A stretch of 8,193 nucleotides of DNA from JAXDLH01 sp034666705 (lineage in GTDB: Bacteria; Chloroflexota; UBA6077; SHYK01), in the NCBI GenBank assembly GCA_034666705.1, contig JAXDLH010000128.1, positions 1 through 8,193 on the forward strand. Direction: 5' to 3'. Under the pieces are notes generated by a model. The model searched no databases. It was not told the DNA's origin and saw only the letters and a list, made by a program, of their open reading frames with translations. Of this stretch, positions 1 to 6,403 are shown piece by piece. Numbering within the stretch: the first letter of the stretch is position 1; each line of letters begins with the position of its first letter. Position numbers and translations under genes: made by a program.

Positions 1-31
1 GTAGTCCCGAGTCTGCTGCGGCGCCGACGTT

Positions 32-37
32 AGGAGG
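32..37 (+). promoter_or_regulatory. Ribosome binding site of scpB
   Basis: A perfect AGGAGG lies 6 nt before the ATG at 44, the ideal spacing, and fixes the scpB start. The 31 bases before it are probably the tail of the preceding gene. One frame runs open from base 1 to a TAG at 31-33 and another stops at a TAG at 2-4. I cannot tell which is the real end, though scpA often precedes scpB. Confidence 0.85.
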
Positions 38-43
38 CTGCAC

Positions 44-646
44 ATGGACCTCCGTACCGAAACCAACCCTGAGCCGTTCGATCCACAGGATCGCGTCGGC
101 GAGCTCGTGGCGGTGCTGCTGGTCGCCGGTGAGGATGCCGACCGTCGCACGGTGCAGCGTGCTCTGGAGCTCACCCCCGGCCAGCTCAGCCGCGTGATCC
201 AGGCCAGCTCGGGCGCAGTGCCGGGGCTCCTCGTGCAGGAGCATGGCGATCAGCTCCGGCTCGTAACCCATCCGGACACTGCGGCGAGCGTGCGCCGCTT
301 CGTCCAGGCCCCGAGCGCGATCCGGCTCTCCGGAGCGGCCCTCGAGACGCTGGCGGTCGTGGCCTATACCCAGCCGACGACGCGCGCCCAGATCCAGGAT
401 GCGCGCGGGGTGAACAGCGACGGACCGATCGCCACTCTGCTCCAGCACGCCCTGATCGTCGAGGCGGGACGCGCCGATGGTCCAGGCCGCCCCACCTTAT
501 TCGAGGTTACCGCGGAGTGCCTGACGCTGCTCGGGCTAGGATCGCTCGCGGATCTGCCCGAGCTTCGTGCCGATCCTCCGCAGAGCGATGAGCCGCGCGG
601 CACGGTCGTGGAGCTGGCGGCGCACAAGGCGGCCGATCCCCTATAA
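44..646 (+). CDS. scpB: Segregation and condensation protein ScpB
   Basis: ScpB is the small winged-helix (kleisin-associated) subunit of the bacterial Smc-ScpA-ScpB condensin, which compacts and segregates the chromosome. The 200-residue protein has two winged-helix halves. Residues about 18-90 form the first, and residues about 92-175 carry the family signature: LSGAALETLAVVAY at 95-108, QPTTRAQI at 110-117, RGVNSDG at 121-127, and the GRPTLFEVT stretch at 148-156 followed by LGLGSLADLPEL. The tail from about 175 is charged and probably disordered. Length matches the family. The ATG is chosen because of the AGGAGG 6 nt upstream. It ends in TAA only 9 bp before rplU, and that TAA lies inside a TATAAT sequence. 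scpA would be expected just upstream, outside the window. Confidence 0.95.
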   Translation: MDLRTETNPEPFDPQDRVGELVAVLLVAGEDADRRTVQRALELTPGQLSRVIQASSGAVPGLLVQEHGDQLRLVTHPDTAASVRRFVQAPSAIRLSGAALETLAVVAYTQPTTRAQIQDARGVNSDGPIATLLQHALIVEAGRADGPGRPTLFEVTAECLTLLGLGSLADLPELRADPPQSDEPRGTVVELAAHKAADPL

Positions 647-647
647 T
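642..647 (+). promoter_or_regulatory. Candidate -10 box (TATAAT) upstream of rplU
   Basis: A perfect consensus TATAAT overlaps the TAA stop of scpB (644-646) and ends 8 nt before the rplU ATG at 656. In GC-rich DNA a perfect -10 hexamer exactly at a gene junction is unlikely to be chance. Transcription would start at about 654-656, giving a leaderless or almost leaderless mRNA. The hexamer 17 bp upstream (GGCGCA) is not a -35 match, so this is a -10-only candidate. rplU also lacks a good Shine-Dalgarno (only AGG, 2 nt from the ATG), which agrees with leaderless initiation. The promoter is inferred, not demonstrated. Confidence 0.5.
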
Positions 648-655
648 GCCAGGCT

Positions 656-970
656 ATGTTTGCAATAATTGAGACAGGCGGAAAGCAGTACAAGGTTGCG
701 CCGGGGACGCGGGTGTCCATCGAGCGGTTGCCGGGTGAGCCCGGCTCCACGTTGGAATTCGATCGCGTTCTTATGATTGGGGACGAAACCGGCACGAAGC
801 TGGGCACCCCGATCGTGGAGGGCGCGAAAGTCGTGGCGCACGTGCTCGAGCAGGGACGCGGCGAGAAGCTCATCGTCTTCAAGTACAAGTCGAAATCGAA
901 CTATCGCCGCAAGACTGGCCATCGCCAGAACCTCACGCGCATCCGCGTGGCGGAGATCGTCGCCGGCTAG
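656..970 (+). CDS. rplU: 50S ribosomal protein L21
   Basis: L21 is a 23S rRNA-binding protein of the large ribosomal subunit. The 104-residue product has the standard bacterial length and signatures: MFAIIETGGKQYKV at 1-14, and the basic rRNA-contacting block at 76-91 with KYKSKSNYRRKTGHRQ. The ATG at 656 is the only start compatible with the invariant N-terminus. It has no convincing Shine-Dalgarno, but a TATAAT ends 8 nt upstream. It is the first of three ribosomal-protein genes (rplU-rpmA-rpmE). rplU-rpmA is a near-universal pair, and the 65-bp gap to rpmA shows no hairpin that I can recognise. Confidence 0.98.
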   Translation: MFAIIETGGKQYKVAPGTRVSIERLPGEPGSTLEFDRVLMIGDETGTKLGTPIVEGAKVVAHVLEQGRGEKLIVFKYKSKSNYRRKTGHRQNLTRIRVAEIVAG

Positions 971-1035
971 CCCGCGCGCTCGCTCACGTCGCACCCCACT
1001 CCCTTCATCCCCGAATCTCTCGTTGGAGGCCTGCA

Positions 1036-1302
1036 ATGGCACATAAGAAAGGCATGGGCAGCTCCCGTAACGGTCGGGATAGTCCCGGGCAGCGCCTTGG
1101 CGTGAAGCGTGGCGACGGCGAGATGGTCCGGGCCGGCACGGTGTTGATCCGCCAGCGTGGCACCCCCGTAAAGGCGGGTGTGAACGTTGGCATCGGGCGC
1201 GACCACACGCTGTTCGCGCTCGTGGACGGAACAGTCAAATTCGAAAACGCAACCCAGGAACGCAAGCGCGTCAGCGTGTACGCGCCCGTCGCCTCGGCCT
1301 AG
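1036..1302 (+). CDS. rpmA: 50S ribosomal protein L27
   Basis: L27 sits near the peptidyl transferase centre, where its flexible N-terminus contacts the tRNA acceptor ends. The 88-residue protein begins directly with MAHKKGMGSSRNGRDS, so it lacks the N-terminal extension cleaved by Prp in Firmicutes. This argues against a Firmicutes-type lineage. The core runs GQRLGVKRGDG (18-28), then LIRQRGTPVKAGVNVGIGRDHTLFALVDG across 37-65. A GGAGG at 1025-1029, 6 nt from the ATG, supports the start. The gene normally downstream in many bacteria, obg/cgtA, is absent here; rpmE follows after 13 bp. Confidence 0.98.
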   Translation: MAHKKGMGSSRNGRDSPGQRLGVKRGDGEMVRAGTVLIRQRGTPVKAGVNVGIGRDHTLFALVDGTVKFENATQERKRVSVYAPVASA

Positions 1303-1315
1303 CAAGGACACAGAC

Positions 1316-1552
1316 ATGAAGACAGGAATCCACCCCGAATACGTCGAGACGACGGTCCACTGCTCGTGCGGAACCACGTTCACCACGCGCTCGACGAAGC
1401 CCAATCTGCGCGTCGACCTCTGTTCGAAGTGCCATCCCTATTTCACCGGCGATCAGCGCCTCGTCGATACGGGCGGCCAGGTCGAGCGATTCATGCGGCG
1501 GCAGAGCAGCGGCCGCGGCGGCCAGCCCAAGGCTACCGCCAACCCAGACTAG
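1316..1552 (+). CDS. rpmE: 50S ribosomal protein L31, zinc-binding form
   Basis: L31 binds 5S rRNA and the small subunit head as part of an intersubunit bridge. The 78-residue product has four cysteines, C16, C18, C36 and C39, in the CxC...CxxC arrangement of the zinc-containing (C+) type rather than the zinc-free type that replaces it during zinc starvation. Signatures are MKTGIHPEY (1-9), TTFTTRST (20-27), and LCSKCHPYFTG (35-45). The C-terminal 20 residues are basic and glycine-rich. The ATG is chosen over upstream in-frame options because the family begins with MK(T)GIHP and an AAGGA lies 7 nt upstream (1304-1308). A longer reading starting inside rpmA is not supported. Confidence 0.97.
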   Translation: MKTGIHPEYVETTVHCSCGTTFTTRSTKPNLRVDLCSKCHPYFTGDQRLVDTGGQVERFMRRQSSGRGGQPKATANPD

Positions 1553-1571
1553 CGCGCCGGTCCGCCTGAGC

Positions 1572-2534
1572 GTGCTTGGCTGCTGTCCAGCGTGCTGCGC
1601 CGTAACGTCGGCGCAGCGCCTGCCCTCCTACGGCGGCCAGGCTGTCATGGAAGGCGTGATGATGCGCGGCCAGCGCTACATGGCCGTCGCCGTTCGCGCA
1701 CCCTCTGATGAGATCATCATCCGCTCTGAGGAGCTGCCCCCGCGGCTCTACCAGAGTCCCATCGCGCGCATCCCATTCCTGCGTGGCAGCATCATGCTGT
1801 GGGACACGCTGGGACTCGGGATGCGCGCGTTGATGTTTTCGGCCGACGTGGCGATGGGCGAAGAGGACGTCAAGCTCTCGAAGTCGGTCACGTGGACGAC
1901 GGCCGCGATCGGCATCGTTCTAGGAATCGGCATTTTCTTCGTGCTGCCGGTGGTGCTAACCACCTTCGTGCATCGGCAGATCGGCAACTCCCTGCTCGCC
2001 AACGTGTTGGAGGGCGTGGTCCGCCTGCTTATGCTCGTGGGCTACGTCGGCGTCATCGGACTGATGCCGGACATCCGGCGCGTCTACCAGTATCACGGCG
2101 CGGAGCACAAGGCGATCAACGCCTTCGAGGGCGGCGCACGCCTCCGCTCGGCGGAGATCGCGCCGTTCAGCGTGCGTCACCCACGGTGCGGTACGAACTT
2201 CCTGCTCATCGTCGGCGCACTCAGCATTGCGGTCTTTGCTCCCCTGGGAAGACCGGACTCGTGGCTGATCCTCGTGGGCTCGCGCATCGTGCTGGTACCG
2301 GTGATCGCGGGTCTCGCATATGAGGCGATCAAGTGGGGCTCCAGCCACATCACGAACCCGGTGGTTGCCATCCTGATGAAGCCCGGTCTGGCGATGCAGT
2401 CGCTCACGACGCGCGAGCCAACCCTGCCGCAGATCGAGGTGTCGGCGGCGGCACTCCGCGAGGTCATCCGCCTCGAACGACCGGAAATGCTGGACGCCGA
2501 GGAGCTCGAGGCGATCCCCGAACCTATCGTGTAG
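1572..2534 (+). CDS. DUF1385 (YqhQ-type) multi-pass membrane protein
   Basis: This belongs to the DUF1385 family (Bacillus YqhQ relatives), whose biochemical role is not settled to my knowledge. The 320-residue reading shows the family hallmarks in order: YGGQAVMEGVMMRG at 20-33, HGAEHKAINAFE at 175-186, HPRCGTNF at 203-210, and a C-terminal LTTREP at 278-283. Hydrophobic segments at about 108-133, 142-165, 209-226 and 231-250 suggest four membrane helices. The clustered His, Glu and Cys residues of the second and third motifs look like a possible metal or active site (inference). The start is uncertain: GTG at 1572 has no clear Shine-Dalgarno, and the first residues (CCPACC at 4-9) are unlike the family, but no other ATG, GTG or TTG lies before YGGQ. 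Placement right after rpmE is a common arrangement for the family. It ends 2 bp from the convergent hisIE stop. Confidence 0.88.
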   Translation: MLGCCPACCAVTSAQRLPSYGGQAVMEGVMMRGQRYMAVAVRAPSDEIIIRSEELPPRLYQSPIARIPFLRGSIMLWDTLGLGMRALMFSADVAMGEEDVKLSKSVTWTTAAIGIVLGIGIFFVLPVVLTTFVHRQIGNSLLANVLEGVVRLLMLVGYVGVIGLMPDIRRVYQYHGAEHKAINAFEGGARLRSAEIAPFSVRHPRCGTNFLLIVGALSIAVFAPLGRPDSWLILVGSRIVLVPVIAGLAYEAIKWGSSHITNPVVAILMKPGLAMQSLTTREPTLPQIEVSAAALREVIRLERPEMLDAEELEAIPEPIV

Positions 2535-2536
2535 TC

Positions 2537-3163
2537 CTACTTGCGGCGACGCTCCAGCTCAGCCCATACGTCCACGACCGGCACCCCCGTCGCCTCGAGC
2601 AGCACCAGTGAGTGGAACCAGAGGTCGGCGACTTCCCACACGATTTCGTCGTGGGCGCCGTTCTTCGCGGCGATGATCGACTCGGCAGCCTCTTCGCCGA
2701 CCTTCTTCGCCACGCGGTCAATGCCCGCCTTAAGCAGCGACGCCACGTAGGAGCCCTCCGGCATCTCGCGGTGCCGCCCGGCGATCACCTCCGCCAGCTC
2801 GTCCACGACGGCTGCGCCCAGCGCAGCCGGCGCCTCAGCTTCGCCCGCGGTGGCTTCCTCCAGGGTCTGGTAGAAGCAGCTCGTGGCGCCCGTATGACAG
2901 GCGGGGCCGTCCGGGCGCACCTCGAGCAGCACTGCATCCGCATCGCAATCCAGGTGCATCTGCACCACGTGTTGGAAGTTGCCCGACGTGTCCCCCTTGT
3001 GCCACAGCTCTTGCCGAGAGCGGCTCCAGAACCAGGCATCCCCGGTCTGGCGGGTCAACTCGATCGACTCCTCGTTCATGTACGCAACCATCAAGACCTG
3101 GCGGGTCTCGGCATCCTGCACGATTGCGGGAATCAGCCCCTGCCGGTCGAACTTCAGCGCCAT
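2537..3163 (-). CDS. hisIE: Bifunctional phosphoribosyl-AMP cyclohydrolase / phosphoribosyl-ATP pyrophosphatase
   Basis: HisIE carries out steps 2 and 3 of histidine synthesis: PR-ATP pyrophosphohydrolysis (HisE domain) and opening of the PR-AMP ring (HisI domain). The 208-residue product has HisI at about 1-100, with WFWSRSRQELWHKGDTSGN at 44-62, the metal-ligand region LDCDAD at 71-76, and C73, C89 and C96 as the zinc cysteines. HisE is at about 118-208, with EGSYVASLL at 136-144, KKVGEEAAE at 153-161 and WEVADLWFH at 176-184. I chose the ATG at 3163 rather than an upstream in-frame start at 3220: it matches the family N-terminus, has GGGAGG 5 nt upstream, and avoids overlap with hisF (28-bp gap). 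It is the last gene of the prfB-his block. Confidence 0.96.
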   Translation of the reverse strand: MALKFDRQGLIPAIVQDAETRQVLMVAYMNEESIELTRQTGDAWFWSRSRQELWHKGDTSGNFQHVVQMHLDCDADAVLLEVRPDGPACHTGATSCFYQTLEEATAGEAEAPAALGAAVVDELAEVIAGRHREMPEGSYVASLLKAGIDRVAKKVGEEAAESIIAAKNGAHDEIVWEVADLWFHSLVLLEATGVPVVDVWAELERRRK

Positions 3164-3168
3164 CTCAT

Positions 3169-3174
3169 CCTCCC
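3169..3174 (-). promoter_or_regulatory. Ribosome binding site deciding the hisIE start
   Basis: Read on the minus strand, GGGAGG lies 5 nt before the ATG at 3163. It decides in favour of this start over the in-frame candidate at 3220, which would overlap hisF. An out-of-frame ATG occurs within the same purine run and is ignored. Confidence 0.8.
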
Positions 3175-3191
3175 TCGATTCCCACGCAGGC

Positions 3192-3956
3192 TCACCATAC
3201 CGAACGAACGGGCACGCCACGCTCGGCGAGATACGCTTTGACGTCGCGAATCCGCAGCGTACCGTAGTGGAAGATCGACGCCGCCAACACCGCGTCCGCG
3301 TGGCCTTCGGTAATCGCGTCTAGCAAGTCAGCGGCGCTGCCCGCACCGCCGGACGCGATCACCGGAATCGGTACTGCATCGGCCACCGCCGCGGTCAGCG
3401 CCACGTCGTAGCCGTCAAGCTGTCCATCCATATCCATGCTGGTGAGCAAGATCTCGCCGGCGCCCAACTCGGTGCCGCGCCGCGCCCAATCGACCGCGTC
3501 GATCCCCGTCGCCCGTCGCCCGCCGTGCGTAAACACTTCCCAGCCTCCGCTCGCGCGAAGCTTCGCGTCGATTGCCAGCACCACACACTGACTGCCGAAC
3601 TCCGACGCACAATTCGCGATGAGCTGCGCATCCGCGACCGCGGCGCTGTTTACGGAGACTTTGTCTGCCCCCGCGCGGAGCATGCGGCGCATGTCCTCCA
3701 CGGTGCGGATGCCGCCACCAACCGTCAGTGGGATGAAGACGCGGTCCCCCGTCCGCTCGACGACATCGATCATCGTCGCACGTTCGTCGCTCGACGCAGT
3801 TATGTCGAGAAAGACAAGCTCGTCTGCCCCCTCGGCGTCGTAGAGCGCGGCGAGATCGACCGGATCACCCGCATCGCGCAGGTTCACGAAGCTCACGCCC
3901 TTCACCACGCGGCCACGATCCACGTCCAGGCAAGGAATGATGCGCTTGGTGAGCAT
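3192..3956 (-). CDS. hisF: Imidazole glycerol phosphate synthase, cyclase subunit HisF
   Basis: HisF uses ammonia delivered by HisH to convert PRFAR into imidazole glycerol phosphate and AICAR, linking histidine and purine synthesis. The 254-residue (beta-alpha)8 barrel has the usual length. The two catalytic aspartates sit at the canonical positions D11 (in RIIPCLDVDRGRVVKG) and D130 (VVLAIDAK). Phosphate-binding loops are visible: TVGGGIR at 78-84, VSVNSAA at 100-106, IASGGAG at 200-206 and AASIFHYG at 225-232. The start is firm: ATG with AGGAG 5 nt upstream, overlapping the hisA stop as TGATG. It ends in TGA, 28 bp before hisIE. Confidence 0.98.
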   Translation of the reverse strand: MLTKRIIPCLDVDRGRVVKGVSFVNLRDAGDPVDLAALYDAEGADELVFLDITASSDERATMIDVVERTGDRVFIPLTVGGGIRTVEDMRRMLRAGADKVSVNSAAVADAQLIANCASEFGSQCVVLAIDAKLRASGGWEVFTHGGRRATGIDAVDWARRGTELGAGEILLTSMDMDGQLDGYDVALTAAVADAVPIPVIASGGAGSAADLLDAITEGHADAVLAASIFHYGTLRIRDVKAYLAERGVPVRSVW

Positions 3957-4687
3957 CAGGTCTCCTGCGCCTCGAGCCGCGCGATCGCCGCGCCAAGGTC
4001 GACCGCCCCCGTGTACAGCGCGCGGCCCACGATTGCCGCTGCGGCCCCGGTCTGCTGGATCGCTTCGAGGTCGGCGATCGTCGCGACGCCCCCGGACGCG
4101 ATGACCTCGAACGGCGCAGCCGCGACGACCTCGCGAAGAGCAGCGAGGTTCGGCCCGCCCAGCATGCCGTCGCGGCCGATGTCGGTAAACAGCGCCCGCT
4201 GCACGCCCAGCTCAGCAGCGCGCGCTATGGCGTCGCGCGTCGTCAGAGTCGACGCGTCGCGCCAGCCCTGCGTCGCCACCACCCCGTCGCGCGCGTCGAT
4301 CCCGATCACGATCCGCTCTCCCATGCGCGTACACAGGCTCGCCACCCAGTCCGGTCGCGTTACCAGCGCAGTGCCAAGGACGATGCGGTCGGCACCCGCT
4401 TCCAGCACCTGGTCAATGGTCGCGTCGTCCCGCAGTCCACCGCCATACTGGATCGTGACGCCCGTCGCCGCCCGGATCGCTCGCAACGCCGGAAGGTTGG
4501 CCGGCAAGCCGCTTGCGGCGCCGTCGAGGTCTACGACGTGGATCACCCGCGCGCCCGCGGCGGTCCAGCGCGCCGCAACCTCCGCTGGATTATCCGCGAA
4601 GACCGTCTCGCGGTCGTAGTCGCCCTGCGTCAGTCTGACGCAGCGACCGCCGCGAAGGTCTATCGCGGGGACGACGCGAAAGCCCAT
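3956..4687 (-). CDS. hisA: ProFAR isomerase HisA (phosphoribosylformimino-5-aminoimidazole carboxamide ribotide isomerase)
   Basis: HisA catalyses the Amadori rearrangement of ProFAR to PRFAR, the substrate of HisF-HisH. The 243-residue barrel begins MGFRVVPAIDLRGG and carries the catalytic pair D10 and D131 (VIGIDARDG), the phosphate loops QYGGGLRD (80-87) and ASGGVA (197-202), and FTDIGRDGMLGGPN at 167-180. Those features separate it from HisF and from tryptophan-pathway TrpF. The upstream in-frame extension to 4996 lies wholly inside hisH and is discarded. The ATG at 4687 overlaps the last 28 nt of hisH and has no evident Shine-Dalgarno, so translation probably depends on ribosomes finishing hisH. 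It ends in TGA, overlapping the hisF ATG by 1 nt. Confidence 0.97.
   Translation of the reverse strand: MGFRVVPAIDLRGGRCVRLTQGDYDRETVFADNPAEVAARWTAAGARVIHVVDLDGAASGLPANLPALRAIRAATGVTIQYGGGLRDDATIDQVLEAGADRIVLGTALVTRPDWVASLCTRMGERIVIGIDARDGVVATQGWRDASTLTTRDAIARAAELGVQRALFTDIGRDGMLGGPNLAALREVVAAAPFEVIASGGVATIADLEAIQQTGAAAAIVGRALYTGAVDLGAAIARLEAQET
3962..3966 (-). promoter_or_regulatory. Ribosome binding site of hisF inside hisA
   Basis: On the minus strand AGGAG lies 5 nt before the hisF ATG and within the last codons of hisA. Together with the TGATG stop/start overlap this is a typical arrangement for translational coupling. Confidence 0.75.
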
Positions 4688-5292
4688 TCGACAAAGTTTC
4701 GGTAGAGCTGCAGGCCGAAGCGGCCGCTTTTCTCCGGGTGAAATTGGGTGCAAAAGAGATTGTCGCGCGCCATCGCGCTCACGAACGGCACGCCGTATTC
4801 CGTACGGCCGGCGACGATGCCTTCGTCCGTCGGCCGTACCGCGAATGAGTGGACGAAGTAGAAATAGCTGCCATCCGGAATGCCCACCCAGAGCGGGTGC
4901 GGCTGAACCTGCGCGACGGCGTTCCACCCCATGTGCGGGATCTTCAGGCCGTCGCCTGGCAGGCGCGCCACGTCGCCGTTCAGGATCCCCAGACACGTCT
5001 GGCCGCCGTCCTCGTCGGAGCGATCCATGAGGACCTGCATACCCATGCAGACCCCGAGGAACGGCTTGCCGGTCGCGACGTGATGCCGAACGGCATCGTC
5101 CAGCTCCAGCGTCTGCAGGCTGCGCATGATCTGCCCCGCGGCGCCGACCCCGGGCAGGACGAGCGCGCGCGCCTGGGCGACGTCGGCAGCATCGCTCGAG
5201 ACGAGCGGCTCATAGCCAAGCGAGGCGATCGCCTTTGCCACGCTGCGGAGGTTCCCGGCGCCATAGTCGATTACCACGAGGTCGTGGGCCAC
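4660..5292 (-). CDS. hisH: Imidazole glycerol phosphate synthase, glutamine amidotransferase subunit HisH
   Basis: HisH is the class I glutaminase that supplies ammonia to HisF. The 210-residue protein has VVIDYGAGNLRSV (6-18), the oxyanion-loop region PGVGAAG (47-53), the nucleophile C82 in FLGVCMGMQ, IPHMGWN (118-124), and the remaining triad members H185 and E187 in TQFHPEKSGRFG. I chose GTG at 5292. It shares its G with the prfB TAG stop (TAGTG), and GAGG lies 10 nt upstream. A GTG at 5319 would add nine residues inside the end of prfB and is less likely. A start at the internal GTG five codons later is also possible. The gene overlaps hisA by 28 nt. Confidence 0.96.
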   Translation of the reverse strand: MAHDLVVIDYGAGNLRSVAKAIASLGYEPLVSSDAADVAQARALVLPGVGAAGQIMRSLQTLELDDAVRHHVATGKPFLGVCMGMQVLMDRSDEDGGQTCLGILNGDVARLPGDGLKIPHMGWNAVAQVQPHPLWVGIPDGSYFYFVHSFAVRPTDEGIVAGRTEYGVPFVSAMARDNLFCTQFHPEKSGRFGLQLYRNFVEWAFASSPR

Positions 5293-6399
5293 TATGCTAC
5301 GTCCTCGTTGACCGACCACGTCAAATAGGCGTTCATGAACTCATCCAGGTCGCCATCGAGCACACCCGGCGGGTCGCTCGATTCGAAGCCCGTCCGGAGG
5401 TCCTTGACCATGTTGTATGGATGAATAACGTAGGAGCGGATCTGGTTGCCCCAGCCAGCGTCGACGTGCTTGCCTCGCAGCTCCAAGCGCTCTGCCTCTT
5501 GCTTCTCCGCTTCGATCTCGAGCAGCTTAGCGCGCAGGATGCGCATTGCAGTCTCGCGGTTCTGGAGCTGCGAGCGCTCGATCTGGCAGGTCACGACGAT
5601 GCCGGTCGGCACGTGGGTGAGCCGCACCGCGCTGCTCACTTTGTTCACGTTCTGGCCGCCCGGACCGCCGGAGCGGTATGCCTCGAACTTCACGTCCTCG
5701 TCCCGAATCTCGACGTCCGCATTCTGGTCCACGTCTGGCATCACCTCAACCAGGGCGAACGAGGTCTGCCGGCGGTGGCCTGAGTCAAATGGCGACTGCC
5801 GTACGAGCCGATGGACCCCCCGCTCGGACTTGAGGTACCCAAACGCGTACGGGCCGGCGATCTCGACGGTAACGCTCTTGATGCCCGCCTCTTCACCCGG
5901 CGACAGGTCATAGGTCTCGGTGCGATAGCCATGGCGCTCCGCCCAACGGAGGTACATGCGGAGCAGCATATCGGCCCAATCCTGCGCATCAGTCCCGCCG
6001 GCGCCAGCATGGATCGCGAGAATCGCATCGGCGCGGTCGTACGGGCCGGAGAGGGTGAGCTGAAACTCGAGCTGATCCAGACGGGTGCGCAGCTCCGGCA
6101 GGGACCTTGCCACCTCGTCGGCGATCTCGGCATCGTCCTCAGCGGCGGCGAGCTCCAGCAGCTCGTGCGCTTCGGAGATATCCTTACGGAGCGATTGCCA
6201 CGGAGCCAGGTCTGCCCGCAAGTCGGCGAGCTGCTTCATGACCGCCTGTGCGCGCTCTTGATCGGCCCAGAGATCTGGATCGGCCGACGTCTGCTCGAGC
6301 TGGGCGATACGAGCTAACTTGCCTGGCTCGTCAAAGCCGCGCCAGCAGGTCGGCGAGGCGATCGCTCAGCGAGCGAGCCTCCGCGAGCATGTCCTGCAT
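5292..6399 (-). CDS. prfB: Peptide chain release factor 2, expressed by programmed +1 frameshift
   Basis: RF2 ends translation at UAA and UGA. The gene is in two frames. ORF1 runs from ATG 6399 for 22 codons (MQDMLAEARSLSDRL...) to an in-frame TGA at 6333-6331 within CTT TGA C. After a +1 shift, reading continues at GAC 6332 with DEPGKLARIAQLEQ and on to TAG 5294-5292. The total is 368 residues, close to the 365 of E. coli RF2. Domain markers are the UGA/UAA-recognising SPF at 202-204 and the peptidyl-hydrolysis GGQ at 247-249 (GGPGGQNVNK). SPF rather than PxT identifies RF2, not RF1. An ATG at 6239 lies inside the gene, and starting there would lose 53 residues. The start has AGGGGGG 4 nt upstream; an ATG three codons later is an alternative. 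It leads the his block and ends in TAG, which RF1 reads. Confidence 0.96.
6330..6336 (-). other. prfB +1 programmed frameshift site CTTTGAC
   Basis: On the minus strand CTT (codon 22), TGA and the following C form the canonical CUU UGA C recoding heptamer. Slippage of the Leu-tRNA from CUU to UUU moves the ribosome by +1, so GAC (Asp) is read next. RF2 competes for the UGA, giving negative feedback on its own level. The Shine-Dalgarno-like stimulator usually found 3 nt before CUU (AGGGGG in E. coli) is not evident. The sequence there is CTGGCGCGG. Confidence 0.93.
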
Positions 6400-6403
6400 G
6401 GCG

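Noticed and set aside
971..1035. Possible terminator or attenuator between rplU and rpmA
   Set aside because: I found no convincing inverted repeat followed by a T run in these 65 bp. Only the rpmA ribosome binding site is evident.
3164..3220. N-terminal extension of hisIE to 3220
   Set aside because: It would overlap the end of hisF, does not match HisI, and a clear GGGAGG precedes the ATG at 3163.
2612..3241. + strand open frame of 209 codons opposite hisIE
   Set aside because: It is a shadow of hisIE, has no recognisable domain and no ribosome binding site.
3525..4619. Long + strand open frame (364 codons) opposite hisF and hisA
   Set aside because: It lies wholly antisense to two genes with intact catalytic motifs. 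Its translation is low-complexity and rich in Arg, Ala, Ser and Thr, without any family signature. Such frames arise from GC-rich codon use.
4687..4996. N-terminal extension of hisA to a start at 4996
   Set aside because: The added 103 residues are Arg-rich out-of-frame hisH sequence. HisA proteins start at the MGFRVVPAID position.
5292..6239. RF2 as a 315-residue protein starting at ATG 6239
   Set aside because: The N-terminal RF2 domain continues upstream in the same frame to GAC 6332 and joins ORF1 through CTTTGAC. The short form would be an annotation artefact.
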